Positions 36,441 through 47,363 are shown, counted from the first letter of the stretch. The stretch is 64,000 nucleotides of DNA from Symsagittifera roscoffensis (GCF_963678635.1 NC_087067.1:21136596-21200595), one strand, 5' to 3'. A program made the numbers and translations. The notes: generated from the sequence alone by a model not told the origin.

Positions 36441-38180
36441 GCTTATCTTGCTTTTCAATCAAAAGCATTTACCACAAATAATCATTGTAGTGGATAGTGT
36501 TATATATCATGTTGAAGGCCTTTCAGCCTCGATTCACGCGACATTAAAAAATTCGAAACGTTGTCCATTGTTGAGAAAAAACAGTTTAAATTTTTCATTG
36601 TTTTTATTCTACTTTTGAGCGTAAAAAAGCAAGTGAGCAGGCTCAGTTTAGAAATAAAGCTTTAGTTTAGATCCAATTGAACTAATTTTTGAAATTTTTC
36701 TTGCCGAAAGATTTCAAAAATATTTTGTAAAGAAAATTGAAATTTTTTTATTAATAATAATAATAATTGTTGTTTCTGCTAATCGCAGAGGAGATATCAG
36801 TAGGCCTTAACAGTCCTGTCGAGGATAGTCCATTTGTATTATCTCCCCACATTCCAGACAGTGTTATTTTGCTGAGCGACGCTGTTTTTTTGCGACTCAA
36901 GGCCGTTTTTTTGCGTCTAGAACTTTTACGTGGTACCACTATTGGAGCCAAATTTTGTCAGGTTGTCATAGAGATCAAGTAAGAAAAATTTTTGAGGTTC
37001 TTTGTTTTTTTCTTGCAATTTTTGACCAAAAATTTTTTTTTTCACTGCGATTGTTGAATATGCCCAATTTCTAGTTTTTCGTCAGATTTTTTTAATCACA
37101 CGACGCCAAAAAACAACAATAGTTTGAAAAAAAGAAAGGTTGAAAATCCCTTTTTATTTATGCATATGGTCGGAATATTGTGCTACTTGCACAGCGACCA
37201 GTTGTTCCTGTTTCAAAATCGTTTGTGTTGATAGTGGTTGTAGGTACAAGGAAAAAATCTACTACAAGTTCTCACATTTGTTAGTACAAATTGTTGAATT
37301 AGCTATGCAAAGAGTGGATAAATTGCTTCACTTCTTTATAATATTTGCTCATAAAAACAATAATTGTTGTTTTTTTGATTTTGCATTATAAATATGGATA
37401 ATAAAACTATATAACCTATATAATATTTATAATATATATATATACTATATTATACTATATAATGTATATACTATACGACGTTTATTGTTTTTTTTTGTCA
37501 AATAGTCTTTAAAGTTATGAAAGTTTTGAGAAACCTAATTTCATTAAAAGTTTGATTTGGTCTCAAACCTTCTTTGAATTGTAAGATGATAATCTTTATT
37601 TTCATTCAGAAACGTTGATTATGCTGGGTTTTCAAATTATGCAGTTATAAACTTTTGTTCATGTAAACCAAAGCTCGCATGCTTTGGCTGCGATCTCAAG
37701 ACGAGATATTGTCACTGGAAATCGGAAAACTAGTACCAAACTATCGGTTTTTTACACCAAATCCTTTTCACTTACAATATTTTTTGTATCCCGTTGGTAA
37801 AGATATGATTTACCTTGCTTGAAAAAACCTAAGTTCTAGACAGAATATATGTCTCAAGATTATCCAAAAATCAAGTTGGCAATTTGCTCTGTTTGATTTT
37901 TTCTGTCTGTACCAACTTTTGGATTTTTTATAAAGCAAAATAAATCAATGAGCTTGAAACTCATGATGGCTTAATTCGTTTCGTTAATGTTAAAAAATTT
38001 AATAAAAAAAGCTAACTTGATATAAAAAAAAGTCAGTAAGCATGGAAAATCTAATTACCTATTGGGTAAAAGAATGGTGCGCTAAAAGTTTTTGTTATGA
38101 AAATGATTGAGGTGAAAGTGAGGTAAAATGTTAATGCGTAAAAAATAATAGGACACTTTTGAATTTACCAAAAAATTGAA
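36441..38180. other. Intron 1 sequence, repeats only
   Basis: Lies in the 3.2-kb first intron of the 275-aa gene. 36780-36985 is a diverged third copy of the stretch also found at about 2160-2350 and 33440-33640. A tata-rich microsatellite lies at about 37400-37470. No exon seen. Confidence 0.6.
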
Positions 38181-38188
38181 TGTAGTAT

Positions 38189-38572
38189 CAGGGTTGGATC
38201 CAGGATTCTCTTGAGAGGGTGAAACTTCAAAAGAAATTTGCTGATTTTTTAGGTCGACCAATATACTTGTCCGAGCGCTTCCTGAACATTCTAAAGACCC
38301 TATTTTATCAAAAGTTTCTGCTCTGCAACCGATTTTGGAAAAAACTGTTTAAAAATGATGTTTTTGAGCACTTTGTGCGTTTTTTTTTCGGCGCGCGCTT
38401 CCCTGCAAGTTTATTATATTAGCGCCAAAGGCGGCTTAACAAAAACTTTACTGTTAGTCGGCCGACGGGGTGAATATTAGTAAAGGAGGGAATCTTTAGT
38501 TGGCGAGGGGGTCGAATACCTGAGGGGGGTAGTGGAGGTATCGCACTCCCTGTCTCCCCCTAAATTCTCCGG
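38189..38572. mobile_element. hAT-type MITE, copy 3 (in intron 1)
   Basis: The element begins cagggttggatccagg and is flanked on both sides by tgtagtat, a perfect 8-bp target duplication (38181-38188 and 38573-38580). The interior shares the ggcgcgcgcttccctgcaag and gcgccaaaggcg blocks with the other copies. Its right terminus (ttctccgg) has diverged. It lies in the first intron of the 275-aa gene. Confidence 0.8.
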
Positions 38573-38725
38573 TGTAGTATTAATCATCATTGGCACAACA
38601 GAAATCCCCGCAATCCCAGCCCAACAGAGAGTAGTTCGCATGATAACACTTTCCTCGTGAAAAAGGGATCTTAAAGCAAGGTGCAATGGGTGTCAAATCC
38701 AGGGGCTTTACTTTTACTTGCATAG

Positions 38726-38900
38726 GTGCCAATCATCCTTGCATTGACTCAGTGGATGCCCTGGAGAGAGTGGCGACTGGATTGAGACAGAACGAGTGGT
38801 CCAATAAGATAGACGTGGACGTGGTCAGTCTACTAGTGGCCAACATCCACGAACTCAACCAGATTGTACAGGGCTTCCTCCAGTTGTACTTCCAGCTAAG
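38726..38900 (+). CDS. 275-aa protein gene, exon 2
   Basis: Acceptor ttacttgcatag and donor CTAAG|gtagta bound a 175-nt exon with clear coding composition. It enters needing one base (given by exon 1) and leaves with AG, completed by G of exon 3 to an Arg codon. The peptide has ANHPCIDSVDALERVATGLR and then KIDVDVVSLLVANIHELNQI, probably helical. No known motif. The in-frame ATG at 38686 lies in the intron before the acceptor and is probably not a start. Confidence 0.75.
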
Positions 38901-39304
38901 GTAGTAATTGTATTTGAAAGAGGCTTCCCCTCAGTGTGCTTCCAGCTAAGGTCTTATTTGTTATTGAAAAAATTAGAAGACTCTTCTACCCCAACAACTC
39001 GAAACATTTTTTAAAATCAGAGCTGACGGGGGAGCAGTTGAAAAGCCATTTTTGCAGCTCACTTAACTAGATAATCTTTGTATTAAATTGAATTGGAAAT
39101 GAAAGTATTGCATTTTTCCGCAGTTTAGTTAGCTTCTATGAATCTTTCGAAAGAGTTGATGGCAATTTTTTATATGCTTTTTTTATTGGAAATTTTTAAA
39201 ATCGAAAAAAATCCAGTTTTTGATCGGTGGCTTGATCCAGAAAAATCCGTGACTTGATGCAGAATTTTTGGGTAAAATAAGTATCTTTATGAAATTTTTT
39301 CTAG

Positions 39305-39556
39305 GCCATCAATCCGGTATGATCTTTCATCTTCGGATCGAGACGCCGACCAGCTGAAGAATTTCATGTCCCCCCACACCAACGTGCTGAGTCTGGCACG
39401 TCGATTCCAGCTACACCTCAACGACAGAGAAGAAGACCAAGTGGGGGGCATTCTGAACCTCATTCCATATATGGTGCAGACTGCTGCTGACGTCACGACT
39501 GCAATCAGTGCTCACAGTCATGATTTGGAGCAGGCGGAAATTGAAGAAATGAAACG
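39305..39556 (+). CDS. 275-aa protein gene, exon 3
   Basis: Acceptor gaaattttttctag and donor AAACG|gtacac bound a 252-nt exon, phase 2 on both sides. The peptide contains SSSDRDADQLKNFMSPHTNV, RRFQLHLNDREEDQVGGILN and ends EQAEIEEMKR. It is mostly polar and helical. G+C and codon use stand out from the AT-rich intron. The following intron (39557-44147) contains the LTR element. Confidence 0.8.
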
Positions 39557-39584
39557 GTACACAATTAGCAGTTCATTTTCCTTC

Positions 39585-40197
39585 TATTACGCTAGCAAAA
39601 AACTATATATGTCGGACAAAACGCTTGCTAGGAATAAAGGGTCCTTTCTACTTTCTACCTTAGAAAGTAAATCTAAAATTCGCTGAGAAATATTTTATTA
39701 AAAAAAGAAGTTAGTATGAATTTACAGCAAGTTGCCTTTTGACTCAATATCTATTTTAACGGTGAGATTAGAGATATTTTTTAGAGATTGGTTGGGGTAG
39801 TTGAGGAGAGTGGTGTTGGTGTTAGAAGAGATATTGTTGGGAATGAATTCCCGTAGTTTTGAGCTTCTATTTATACTCAGATGGGGAAATCACGCCACTT
39901 TTCGTATCAAATGAGAAGTTACTTCTTAACTTCGTATTCTCTATTCGTACATTCGTATTTTACGAGAAGAAGGTTTCGTATGCTCGTATTTTACGAGAGG
40001 AATCGTTAATATTCGCTTTGAATGAGAATAGTCGTTTCAATTCTCAATGCTTAAAACGTTAGACCAATTATTCCAATAGCATTTCCCTTCCTTTTGCAAG
40101 GGAATAAAAACATATTTCTTTTGTGGTGGCGGCGGCGTCACATTTTGTGAACGCAATAAAATAATTCTTGTTTTTGTTTCTATTTGAAATCAGAACA
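39585..40197 (-). repeat. 3' LTR of the retroelement
   Basis: 613 bp, nearly identical to 43332-43914. It has about 30 bp (around 39945-39975, a second attcgtattttacgagaag-type phrase) that the other LTR lacks. Terminal sequences on minus are TGTT and AATA. The small divergence indicates a fairly recent insertion. Confidence 0.93.
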
Positions 40198-40215
40198 TAT
40201 CCATCCTCCTATTTG
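40198..40215 (-). promoter_or_regulatory. Polypurine tract
   Basis: On minus, AGGAGGATGGATA abuts the start of the 3' LTR (TGTTCTG). This is the expected site and composition for the plus-strand DNA primer of an LTR retroelement. Confidence 0.75.
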
Positions 40216-40738
40216 GAGAGAAAAAAAAACTGAAACTTTCATTTTTTTTTACTTTCACTTGAATAGTGGGGTAATTGTTGATCGATCGAAGCTTTTTCTT
40301 TCAATCTCATAAAGTTGGTTCAATAGTTTGTTGGTATTACAGGTAGCAGATGTTTTTGAACAACTGATACTTTGAGTCAGGCTTGAATGAATATAAATAC
40401 ATCAGTTACATTTATAAATCAAAATAGAGTTTACACAACCAAGGGATTTAACTATAAAATTAATTACATCAAAATTATTTGTTTCTCAAAAGTTTGAAGG
40501 TTAGTTTTATTCCTTGAACATTCTTTTTCTGAAGTCTTCTTTTCTTCTTGAAGTATGTGAAGTCTTGAAATATGTGAAGTGAGTGTCCATATGCGTAATA
40601 AGGGGAGGACTGGTTCATACAAAAGGGTGTATTTTTTTTTATAAAAGTCAAAATTGTTGAGAAAGGAAAAAAATTAATAGCTATACTACATAGCTATATG
40701 AAACGAAAGAATAAATGTTTAAATGAAAGGATAAATTT

Positions 40739-41032
40739 TTACAATTTTCCTTCCAACCGGGCTATAAGTTGGTGATTTTTTGTTTTCAAATTGTGGATTT
40801 GCTTTTTCAGCTCCCGGATTTGGTGCGTTTCATGTATATGACTGCGCTGAATTTGCTCAGTATAGTCATCTAACTGGGGAGTTTGTAATTTTGCTGTCAG
40901 ATGTTTTGCTGGGACATAGATTTTTTGATATTCAAGAAGGGAATTAGTTATGGAGTACATTTTTTTTATAGGGTGATAGGCTTCTAATTTAAAATGATTG
41001 ATTAATGGATTCAAAGCATAATTGAGATCCAT
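40739..41032 (-). pseudogene. LTR-element sense cargo, C-terminal part
   Basis: A 97-codon frame on minus from MDLNYALNPLINHFKLEAYH to the stop at 40739. It is in the same frame as the stretch ending at 41078, and one TAA separates them, so the two may be one protein with a stop mutation. A short intron of about 33 bp (gtaagaaag ... ttctaacag) would also remove the stop and keep frame, but that is very short. The last 40 residues (RELKKQIHNLKTKNHQLIAR) look like a coiled coil. No homology recognised. Confidence 0.45.
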
Positions 41033-41077
41033 ATCGAAGCCGGGATTGCTGTTAGAATTAATGTATCGTTCCCTTTC

Positions 41078-41600
41078 TTACTGAATATGTAGTTTAGTAT
41101 TTAATTTAGTGGGGTGTAAGGGCTGTCGCCTAATGGTCATTGGATATTGAGAAGTTGATACCGGCGTATTTGACGTTAGTATCTTAAATGGTCTTACAAT
41201 CTGGGTCCGTTTTTTAATTTTGGAATACGAGGGAACCAGGGGTATTTTGAAATCAGGGGGTGAAATTTTTAGGGGTGGTGGCTTTGACGCTGTAGTTATT
41301 GGGAAGCTGAATTGTTTGAAGTAGTGGCTCAACGAAGGATCGTGTTGAGGTTGGCTTTGCAGTGGATGTTGTAGTAGTAGAAACAGTTGGTTGTTGAGTG
41401 AGTGCTGAAATCTGCGAGTCCAGTGGATCAGTTGGTGGCAGGAGTGAGAGAAGGTCCTCAAAATCTCTCAAGTCGTCATCAAGTGATGCGTCCATAGTTG
41501 AATCAGTTGGTATATCTTTAAGCATTTCCTCGAGAGTGGTTAGAACAGGATCTTGGTCCATTAGTTCACCTTCCTCTAGTTCACTGTTTGGATTTGTCAT
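41078..41600 (-). pseudogene. LTR-element sense cargo, acidic N-terminal part
   Basis: A minus-strand frame starts MTNPNSELEEGELMDQDPVL at 41600 and is open to 41253. It is very acidic at first (SLDDDLRDFEDLLSLL), then rich in Thr, Ser and Pro. A second frame, offset by +1, overlaps from 41461 and continues with PPPLKISPPDFKIPLVPSYS to 41078. Composition suggests one protein of about 270 residues, acidic N-terminus and basic middle, now broken by a +1 shift. The pattern recalls disordered phosphoproteins, but I see no specific match and assign no function. Programmed frameshifting or splicing remain alternatives. Confidence 0.45.
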
Positions 41601-42114
41601 TTTGATAGGAAATCTGAGTTAGATTTTTATTTTTGTTTGAGGAATTCAGCAGATTTATTTTTTTTGGAGAGAGGAGGTTTTGAATGCAAGATGTGGAATT
41701 GAGCAAGAATGAAAACAACTGTATATCAGTTAGTTTTTAAAGGCTGTTTTTGCTTTTTTGCAAATCTAAGCTCTGATTGGTCGTTGTTATTCGGCGTCTT
41801 TCGGAAGTGACTCTTTTTAAGTCGTAATTCCTTCGCCATTCGTTTTGTAATGTTGTGGTTTTTTCCACTCTGGTTTACTGTCGTGGTTTTTCCACTTAGT
41901 TTTGATTTGTTGAGATCTAGCAGTGAAATGATTTTTATTCGTTTATGCTGATGTTAATTTTTAACAACTGCATTCCCCTTCCCTATTGGAGGAGGAAAAT
42001 GAAAAAAAAACATCTCTTCATAAAAGAGGACTAAAAGCAACATCATTTGTTTGCTTTCCGTTCAGTTTTAACTATCTGTATTTTATCCTCAAAAAAAAAT
42101 TTTCTTCGTCCAAA
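41601..42114. promoter_or_regulatory. Divergent intergenic region within the LTR element
   Basis: These 514 bp lie between the two divergent start codons and could hold both promoters. A CCAAT-type motif (attgg on plus, in ctgattggtcgttg) occurs near 41775. No clear TATA box. The role is inferred from layout only. Confidence 0.35.
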
Positions 42115-42373
42115 ATGAAATTTATCGATCCTGAAGATAATCTGGTGGACTTCCCGGAGAAGTTTTTGAACTTACGGGATGAGCTAAATTTCAAACATGA
42201 AGCCTTGCTGGAGGACAAGGAAGTCGAGAGAAGGGTGGCAATCTACAACGGGATAGTAGAGAAAGGGGCAAACTTAACGCCTATGGAATTTATGATATTT
42301 ATGGACCGGAGTTATGTCTTCAAGTATCCGGTACTGAATACCGATGAACTATTTGAGCTGGGCTCAATTCAAA
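42115..42373 (+). CDS. LTR-element antisense cargo gene, exon 1
   Basis: It starts at ATG after caaa (MKFIDPEDNLVDFPEKFLNL) and runs 86 codons plus one base to a donor TTCAAA|gtaggt. The peptide is acidic and probably helical: KHEALLEDKEVERRVAIYNG, then LTPMEFMIFMDRSYVFKYPV. It is on the strand opposite to the element and the same strand as the host gene. The frame runs on only 35 nt past the donor before a stop, supporting use of the splice site. An alternative donor (GAGGAT|gtaagt at 42469) is in another frame. Protein not recognised. At 162 residues with exon 2, it could act as a small structural or regulatory factor, but this is not shown. Confidence 0.6.
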
Positions 42374-42576
42374 GTAGGTTCTTCGCCAAGAAACTACGAA
42401 GCCCATGAAGTGGAAACCATGTGGTTTCACAAAAAACAATGGGTTTTGTCCTTATTCTTTGGAGAGGATGTAAGTTTGTTTTACAATACACCCAATTTTA
42501 AAAATAATAAAAAAAAAATTTTATTCAAGTGGCATGGCAACATAGAAATAGTATATAAATTTGTTTTACTTTCAAG

Positions 42577-42806
42577 AAGAATTCTTTAGAAAGCCAGCAA
42601 CAGAGGAAGAAATTAGAAAAAAGGTAGAGCTGGATATCATGTTGGAGAAAATATATCAAGCTTGGTGGCGGCCTTATTCAGCGCTGCAGTTTGCAGTGAG
42701 GAGCCTGAGTAGGGCCGCTGAAAATTCTCTGGAAAAGATGGCGGCTGTTAAACTAATCAAATCCTACACGGATATAAAGTCTAACCTTTATAAAAGTTAT
42801 TTTTAA
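42577..42806 (+). CDS. LTR-element antisense cargo gene, exon 2
   Basis: The acceptor ttttactttcaag precedes AAGAATTC at 42577. Phase 1 is shared with the donor at 42373, joining ...GSIQ to K then EFFRKPATEEEIRKK. The exon continues with a Trp pair (YQAWWRPYSALQFAVRSLSR) and ends SNLYKSYF at the stop 42804-42806. A poly(A) signal (aataaa) follows near 42896. An intron inside the antisense gene cannot have passed through the element's sense-strand RNA as a processed intron, so it is retained on mobilisation. Confidence 0.6.
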
Positions 42807-43314
42807 ATCTATTTGTAAATATGTTTATTTTTGGTGTTTTTTTTGTGGTTTTATTACAAACAAAGGAATTATAAAACAGAAAAGAAAAGAAGGCCAATAA
42901 AAAAAGCATAAAAAAACAATGAGTTTGGCCAAATAAATACTTAGTGTTTATTATTTCTTTTTAAATTTGCCAATTAAACTAGATGGAATTGTAGTTCCAT
43001 AAAAGTTTGTAGGACAATTTGTCCGTTTAGGTCTTTTAGATTCGAGAATGTCATTAAAAATGTCATTAAAGACAAGTTGGGATGGAATATTGGGGTATCA
43101 GCCATTTTATATTTAGTTTAAACCTTTAAAAAGAAAGATAGAAAAGTATATAAATTGTTTTAGAAAACTTAAATTTCCGATTTGGAAATTTTATTACTTC
43201 TCTTTATTTGTAAGAGAAATTTCAATAATTCTCCAGTTTGAGAATTGGAATCTTTGCTTTTTTATCTCTTTTTGAGACTTTAGCAATTTTTGCGAATTTT
43301 TAGAAGGTGAGCCT

Positions 43315-43331
43315 CACTGGTCGCACCAATT
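43315..43331 (-). promoter_or_regulatory. Primer-binding site
   Basis: Read on minus after the 5' LTR: AAT and then TGGTGCGACCAGTGAGG, starting TGG as required to pair with the CCA end of a tRNA. The tRNA species cannot be fixed by eye. Confidence 0.8.
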
Positions 43332-43914
43332 TATTACGCTAGCAAAAAACTATATACGTCGGACAAAACGCTTGCTAGGAATAAAGGGTCCTTTCTACTT
43401 TCTACCTTAGAAAGTAAATCTAAAATTCGCTGAGAAATATTTTCTTAAAAAAAGAAGTTAGTATGAATTTACAGCAAGTTGCCTTTTGACTCAATATCTA
43501 TTTTAACGGTGAGATTAGAGATATTTTTTAGAGATTGGTTGGGGTAGTTGAGGAGAGTGGTGTTGGTGTTAGTAGAGATATTGTTGGGAATGAATTCCCG
43601 TAGTTTTGAGCTTCTATTTATACTCAGATGGGGAAATCACGCCACTTTTCGTATCAAATGAGAAGTTACTTCTTAACTTCGTATTCTCTATTCGTATGCT
43701 CGTATTTTACGAGAGGAATCGTTAATATTCGCTTTGAATGAGAATAGTCGTTTCAATTCTCAATGCTTAAAACGTTATACGAATTATTTCAATAGCATTT
43801 CCCTTCCTTTTGCAAGGGAATAAAAACATATTTCTTTTGGTGGTGGCGGCGGCGTCACATTTTGTGAACGCAATAAAATAATTCATGTTTCTGTTTCTAT
43901 TTGAAATCAGAACA
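43332..43914 (-). repeat. 5' LTR of the retroelement
   Basis: 583 bp; see the matching LTR at 39585-40197. It is followed at 43915-43918 by cttc, the right copy of the target duplication. Confidence 0.93.
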
Positions 43915-44147
43915 CTTCCCCCGAGCACCAGCAAAATTTTCCCCTGCAAAGTCTCCCCCCAAGCACCTCAGTGTCCAATTTTTATTTTAAACTAATTCAC
44001 AGATTGGAAAAATTCATTTTTATGCAGCGTTCTTTAATAATACAACTCTGCTATGAATATGGTTATTGAGAGTAAGTGGTCTTTTTGAGATTTGTTTAGC
44101 GGTTTTTCTCTTCTCTGAAAGATTAACGAACTTGCGGTGAGTTTTAG

Positions 44148-44379
44148 AGCTCAGCAGAAACCTCCAACACCGGCTCCAGTTGTGCAGCCCCGGACACCAG
44201 TGCAAACGTGTGACGCCAACTCACAAGTGATGGGCAAGGAGATCTTCCAGGCGTCGCGAGCCAAGGACTCCGGCACCCAATTGTCGGCCGAAGACTGGCG
44301 CAAGATGCAAATACAGGAGAAGAACCGCAACTATGTTTATGGCTTAGGACACTTCCCGCCATTTGCTGTAGACAACTGA
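44148..44379 (+). CDS. 275-aa protein gene, exon 4 (terminal)
   Basis: The acceptor gtgagttttag precedes AGCTCAGCAG. The first base completes the Arg codon begun in exon 3, and the frame is open to TGA at 44377-44379. The peptide begins with a Pro/Gln-rich linker (AQQKPPTPAPVVQPRTPVQT), then QLSAEDWRKMQIQEKNRNY and ends GLGHFPPFAVDN. High G+C for the region and clean coding composition. Other acceptors (agctcag, agcag) would give shorter in-frame variants. Family not recognised; no signal peptide or membrane segment across the four exons. Confidence 0.8.
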
Positions 44380-44488
44380 ACTTGAAAGGAAAAGAATCCA
44401 AGATTAGACGGAATAATACTGTTTTAGAGAATATTTTATGAAATTTGAAAGAAACTGGCTAGAAGTTTGAGTTTTTTTGATGCATGAT

Positions 44489-44494
44489 AATAAA
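44489..44494 (+). terminator. Poly(A) signal of the 275-aa gene
   Basis: A canonical aataaa lies 110 nt after the stop codon, followed by a T/G-rich stretch (gagtgtcttctgtattct), as expected for 3' end cleavage. Confidence 0.6.
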
Positions 44495-44499
44495 CATAA

Positions 44500-47363
44500 T
44501 GAGTGTCTTCTGTATTCTAACTTCAGAAAAAATTTATCACCTCATTCTTTATTTGAGTATTGTTATCACCAGATAAAGTGCGTTCTGTGCTAATAGAACA
44601 GAATGACATCATTGCAGGAAAAACGCGTGCTGTGCTAATTGTAGAAACAATATATTTTTTTTGTTGCATGTTTGCTCAAAAAATATTTTCGTCAAGTTTG
44701 TTTTGGCTAGTGCGAGACACTTGAAAAAGGCAGCAATAGTTAGTTAGTAAATTTTTTTTCAAGGCAAAACAATAGTAGGACCAGTAGTGGTTCCTTTTAG
44801 ATTAGTAGTGGCTCAGTAGCTGAGCGGTGAATTAGTGACAAAAAACAGCAAAAAAATCAGACAATTTTCTCGATCCTGACCAAAATTTTATGAAACAACT
44901 TTTCGAAATCCCAATGACGATTAATAGGGTTTCAACATTACAAGAGACTGTTTTGCCTGCGTGCAACCTTCGCCACCCCCGAAAAAGAACCGATTTAGTC
45001 CAAAGTCCGTTCCCGCACATAGAAAGGGTGGGAGCATAACAAATATTTCAATAGCTAAACAATTAGCTTCAAACGTCATTCTCAACCCCTATCCTTCTAA
45101 TAATCTCAATCAAGCCACAACGACATGATTTAGATTCGGGGTGTTTTTGAAAAAGAAAATTAAATTGGCGTATTCCTTGTACAACAAAAAGGCTGCACAA
45201 GATTATATACCCCGTATGTTCAAGTTTCAACTAGCCTCAATTTGAGCACTTGTTTTTCAAGTGAAGGGTCTTTCAGATAATTTTTTCAAAGCTTCATAAA
45301 ATGTTGTTCTTTTAGCTTAATTGTTGTGATCAAATAATTAAATGGGTTTATGGACTAATTTTTTTCAACCCAAAGACCGGAAAATATAGAAAATATAAAA
45401 AACAAAAAGTTAAATTCCTTCTAGATAGAAAAAAAAGACGTAACACTCTTCCAGTTCAAACGTGATTTTGTACTTGTTTTTTTTCTTATAAACTTACTTA
45501 GCCACGATGAACCCAATAGATAATTGCGGCGACAGTCGGGCCTCATTGCAACTACAAAATGTCGTGTGTAAAATTCAGCGGTAAAAAAAGTAAATGATGT
45601 AAACCAAAACTTGGAAAAAATGAGAGGCCTTACAATTAAACAAGGTCAAAAAAAATCAGCAAAATCAGAGTTTATGGTTGATCCTTTGCAAGATCAAGAG
45701 CGCAATATGAATAATGAATAAAGATTGCGTGGTGGTAAGGAATCGAGCTATCAATGCGAGAAATATCCATGATGTTACAAGCAAAACAGGGAATTTTCAA
45801 CTAATGTATTGAAGTAAAAACTATTGATGGGTTGTTACCGAGTGTCCAAGTGTAAAAGTAAGTTCATATATTTTGCAGATAAAGATATGGTTTCATGAGT
45901 GCTATCCATATATTCAATACGATAAATCAAAATTACATTTGAGTGAGTGAGCAACTGCCCCCATTCTGAGGCTGAACTAAGATCGGAGGCAGCAAATATG
46001 GTAACGATTACATCGACCAACAATTGTACAGTTTCGATATTGGTTGCAAACGATAAAACGAAACACGACTAAGTTTTGCCGGTACATTACAAGATGGAAT
46101 TGCTGAAAAATGAAAACACTGCTATCGAACGCAATCGACTGAAATTATCAAGAGTGGACAAAAAATGATGATGAGAGATATCCAGCGTATGAAAAGCAAA
46201 AATACTGACAACCATTGAATGTCGTAAGTATCGATAACTGCCAAAAAAACTCTTAAATAATGGCCTTTATGTGGAAGCTTGAGCGGAAACAATTTATCTT
46301 GCGCTTGTTTCGTTACTTTTTCAGGTTGGTTTGATTTCTTTTACCGGCTTTTTTTCAAAGTATTAATCAACATTCCATATATGGAAAGAAAAATCCTAGA
46401 TTTTGTCTTCGTCCATTTTTCTTGGTACCATAAAAATGAAAAAAAAAGCATGTGTATTTGAAACTCAAAAACGCAATTATGAACTTAGGAAGGAGCAATA
46501 AAAAGTTCCTTTGCAGCTAAATTACTTACACATGCTCATAACCAGTTAAAGTGTAGTAAAAAAATTTCTGTTTCAATGACCATGCCTTGTCTGTGAGTCC
46601 GCAGGCAGCCTTAACCTACTACGAGTTCACCGTGAGAAAGTTTGGGCAGGGTCACTTTCATCGAGATCAGATAGCTGTTTCGGGAATATAGATTGGTTGG
46701 TGCTACCTGCATGTAAGTTTGCAAGCTGTCTTAACCTGCTGTGAGTGCACGGCAAAAAGAAGTTCAGACAAAATTTTGATGATTCATATGCTTATGTGAA
46801 CTTTTTTGCTATAAGCAAACATTCTCTATAAACAGACTAAGAGAGTTTTTTCAGTTATTACAAGGAAAAAATCTAAAAGCAAAAAAACAGGTGGCCACGA
46901 GGAAACACCTCATGGCCACTATTTGGCTACAAAACGTTAGATCACTACCAAAAAAAATTAGATTAACGTTTCATACTGCTCGAGAGTTTCTCAGATACAT
47001 CAACAGCATAATGCGTTACAGAAACAACGGTTTAACGGTCACAAAAAAAACGTTCTTTAAATAGGGTTATCAAAAAATGATGAATGGCTCACGGATAAAA
47101 AGGGTATTGGAGTGTTTCCAAGTAACAGTTACCAAGTACAAAAAATCCTTAAAACAAACTACATTGTTTGAATTATGCCTGAAAGTTTTGCAAGACTGTG
47201 GAGAGTTAACTCACATACGTTTAAATTGTATCTAGTTGAGTTAAATAACCAAACTTTTGATGACCTACAGTCTCACTGTAATGATTTTTGTTACATTTCT
47301 ATTGGCTTCACAATTTATTTGCGGTGACTTCTATGTAATTTGTAATGGTTCCTCAAAAAATGG
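44500..47363. other. Gene-poor stretch, nothing firm
   Basis: AT-rich sequence with short open frames only. Two diverged copies of a phrase (ccttaacctactacgagttca and cttaacctgctgtgagtgca) lie near 46610 and 46730. Confidence 0.45.

Larger units (their letters stand above)
39581..43918 (-). mobile_element. Complete non-autonomous LTR retroelement
   Basis: Two direct repeats, 39585-40197 and 43332-43914, are flanked by CTTC on both sides, a 4-bp target duplication. The element reads on minus: each LTR begins TGTTCTGATTTC and ends GCGTAATA. Directly after the 5' LTR (43331 downward) stands TGGTGCGACCAGTGAGG, a tRNA-type primer-binding site. Directly before the 3' LTR stands AGGAGGATGGATA, a polypurine tract. 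The 3.1-kb interior contains no reverse transcriptase, integrase, protease or recognisable gag, so it must be mobilised in trans. It carries two divergent gene-like units (40739-41600 minus, 42115-42806 plus). The whole element is antisense within intron 3 of the 275-aa gene. Confidence 0.9.

Noticed and set aside
41253-41300. Programmed -1 frameshift at an A AAT TTC heptamer in the sense cargo
   Set aside because: The heptamer is in the right frame, but the next open frame is offset by +1, not -1, so it cannot explain the join.
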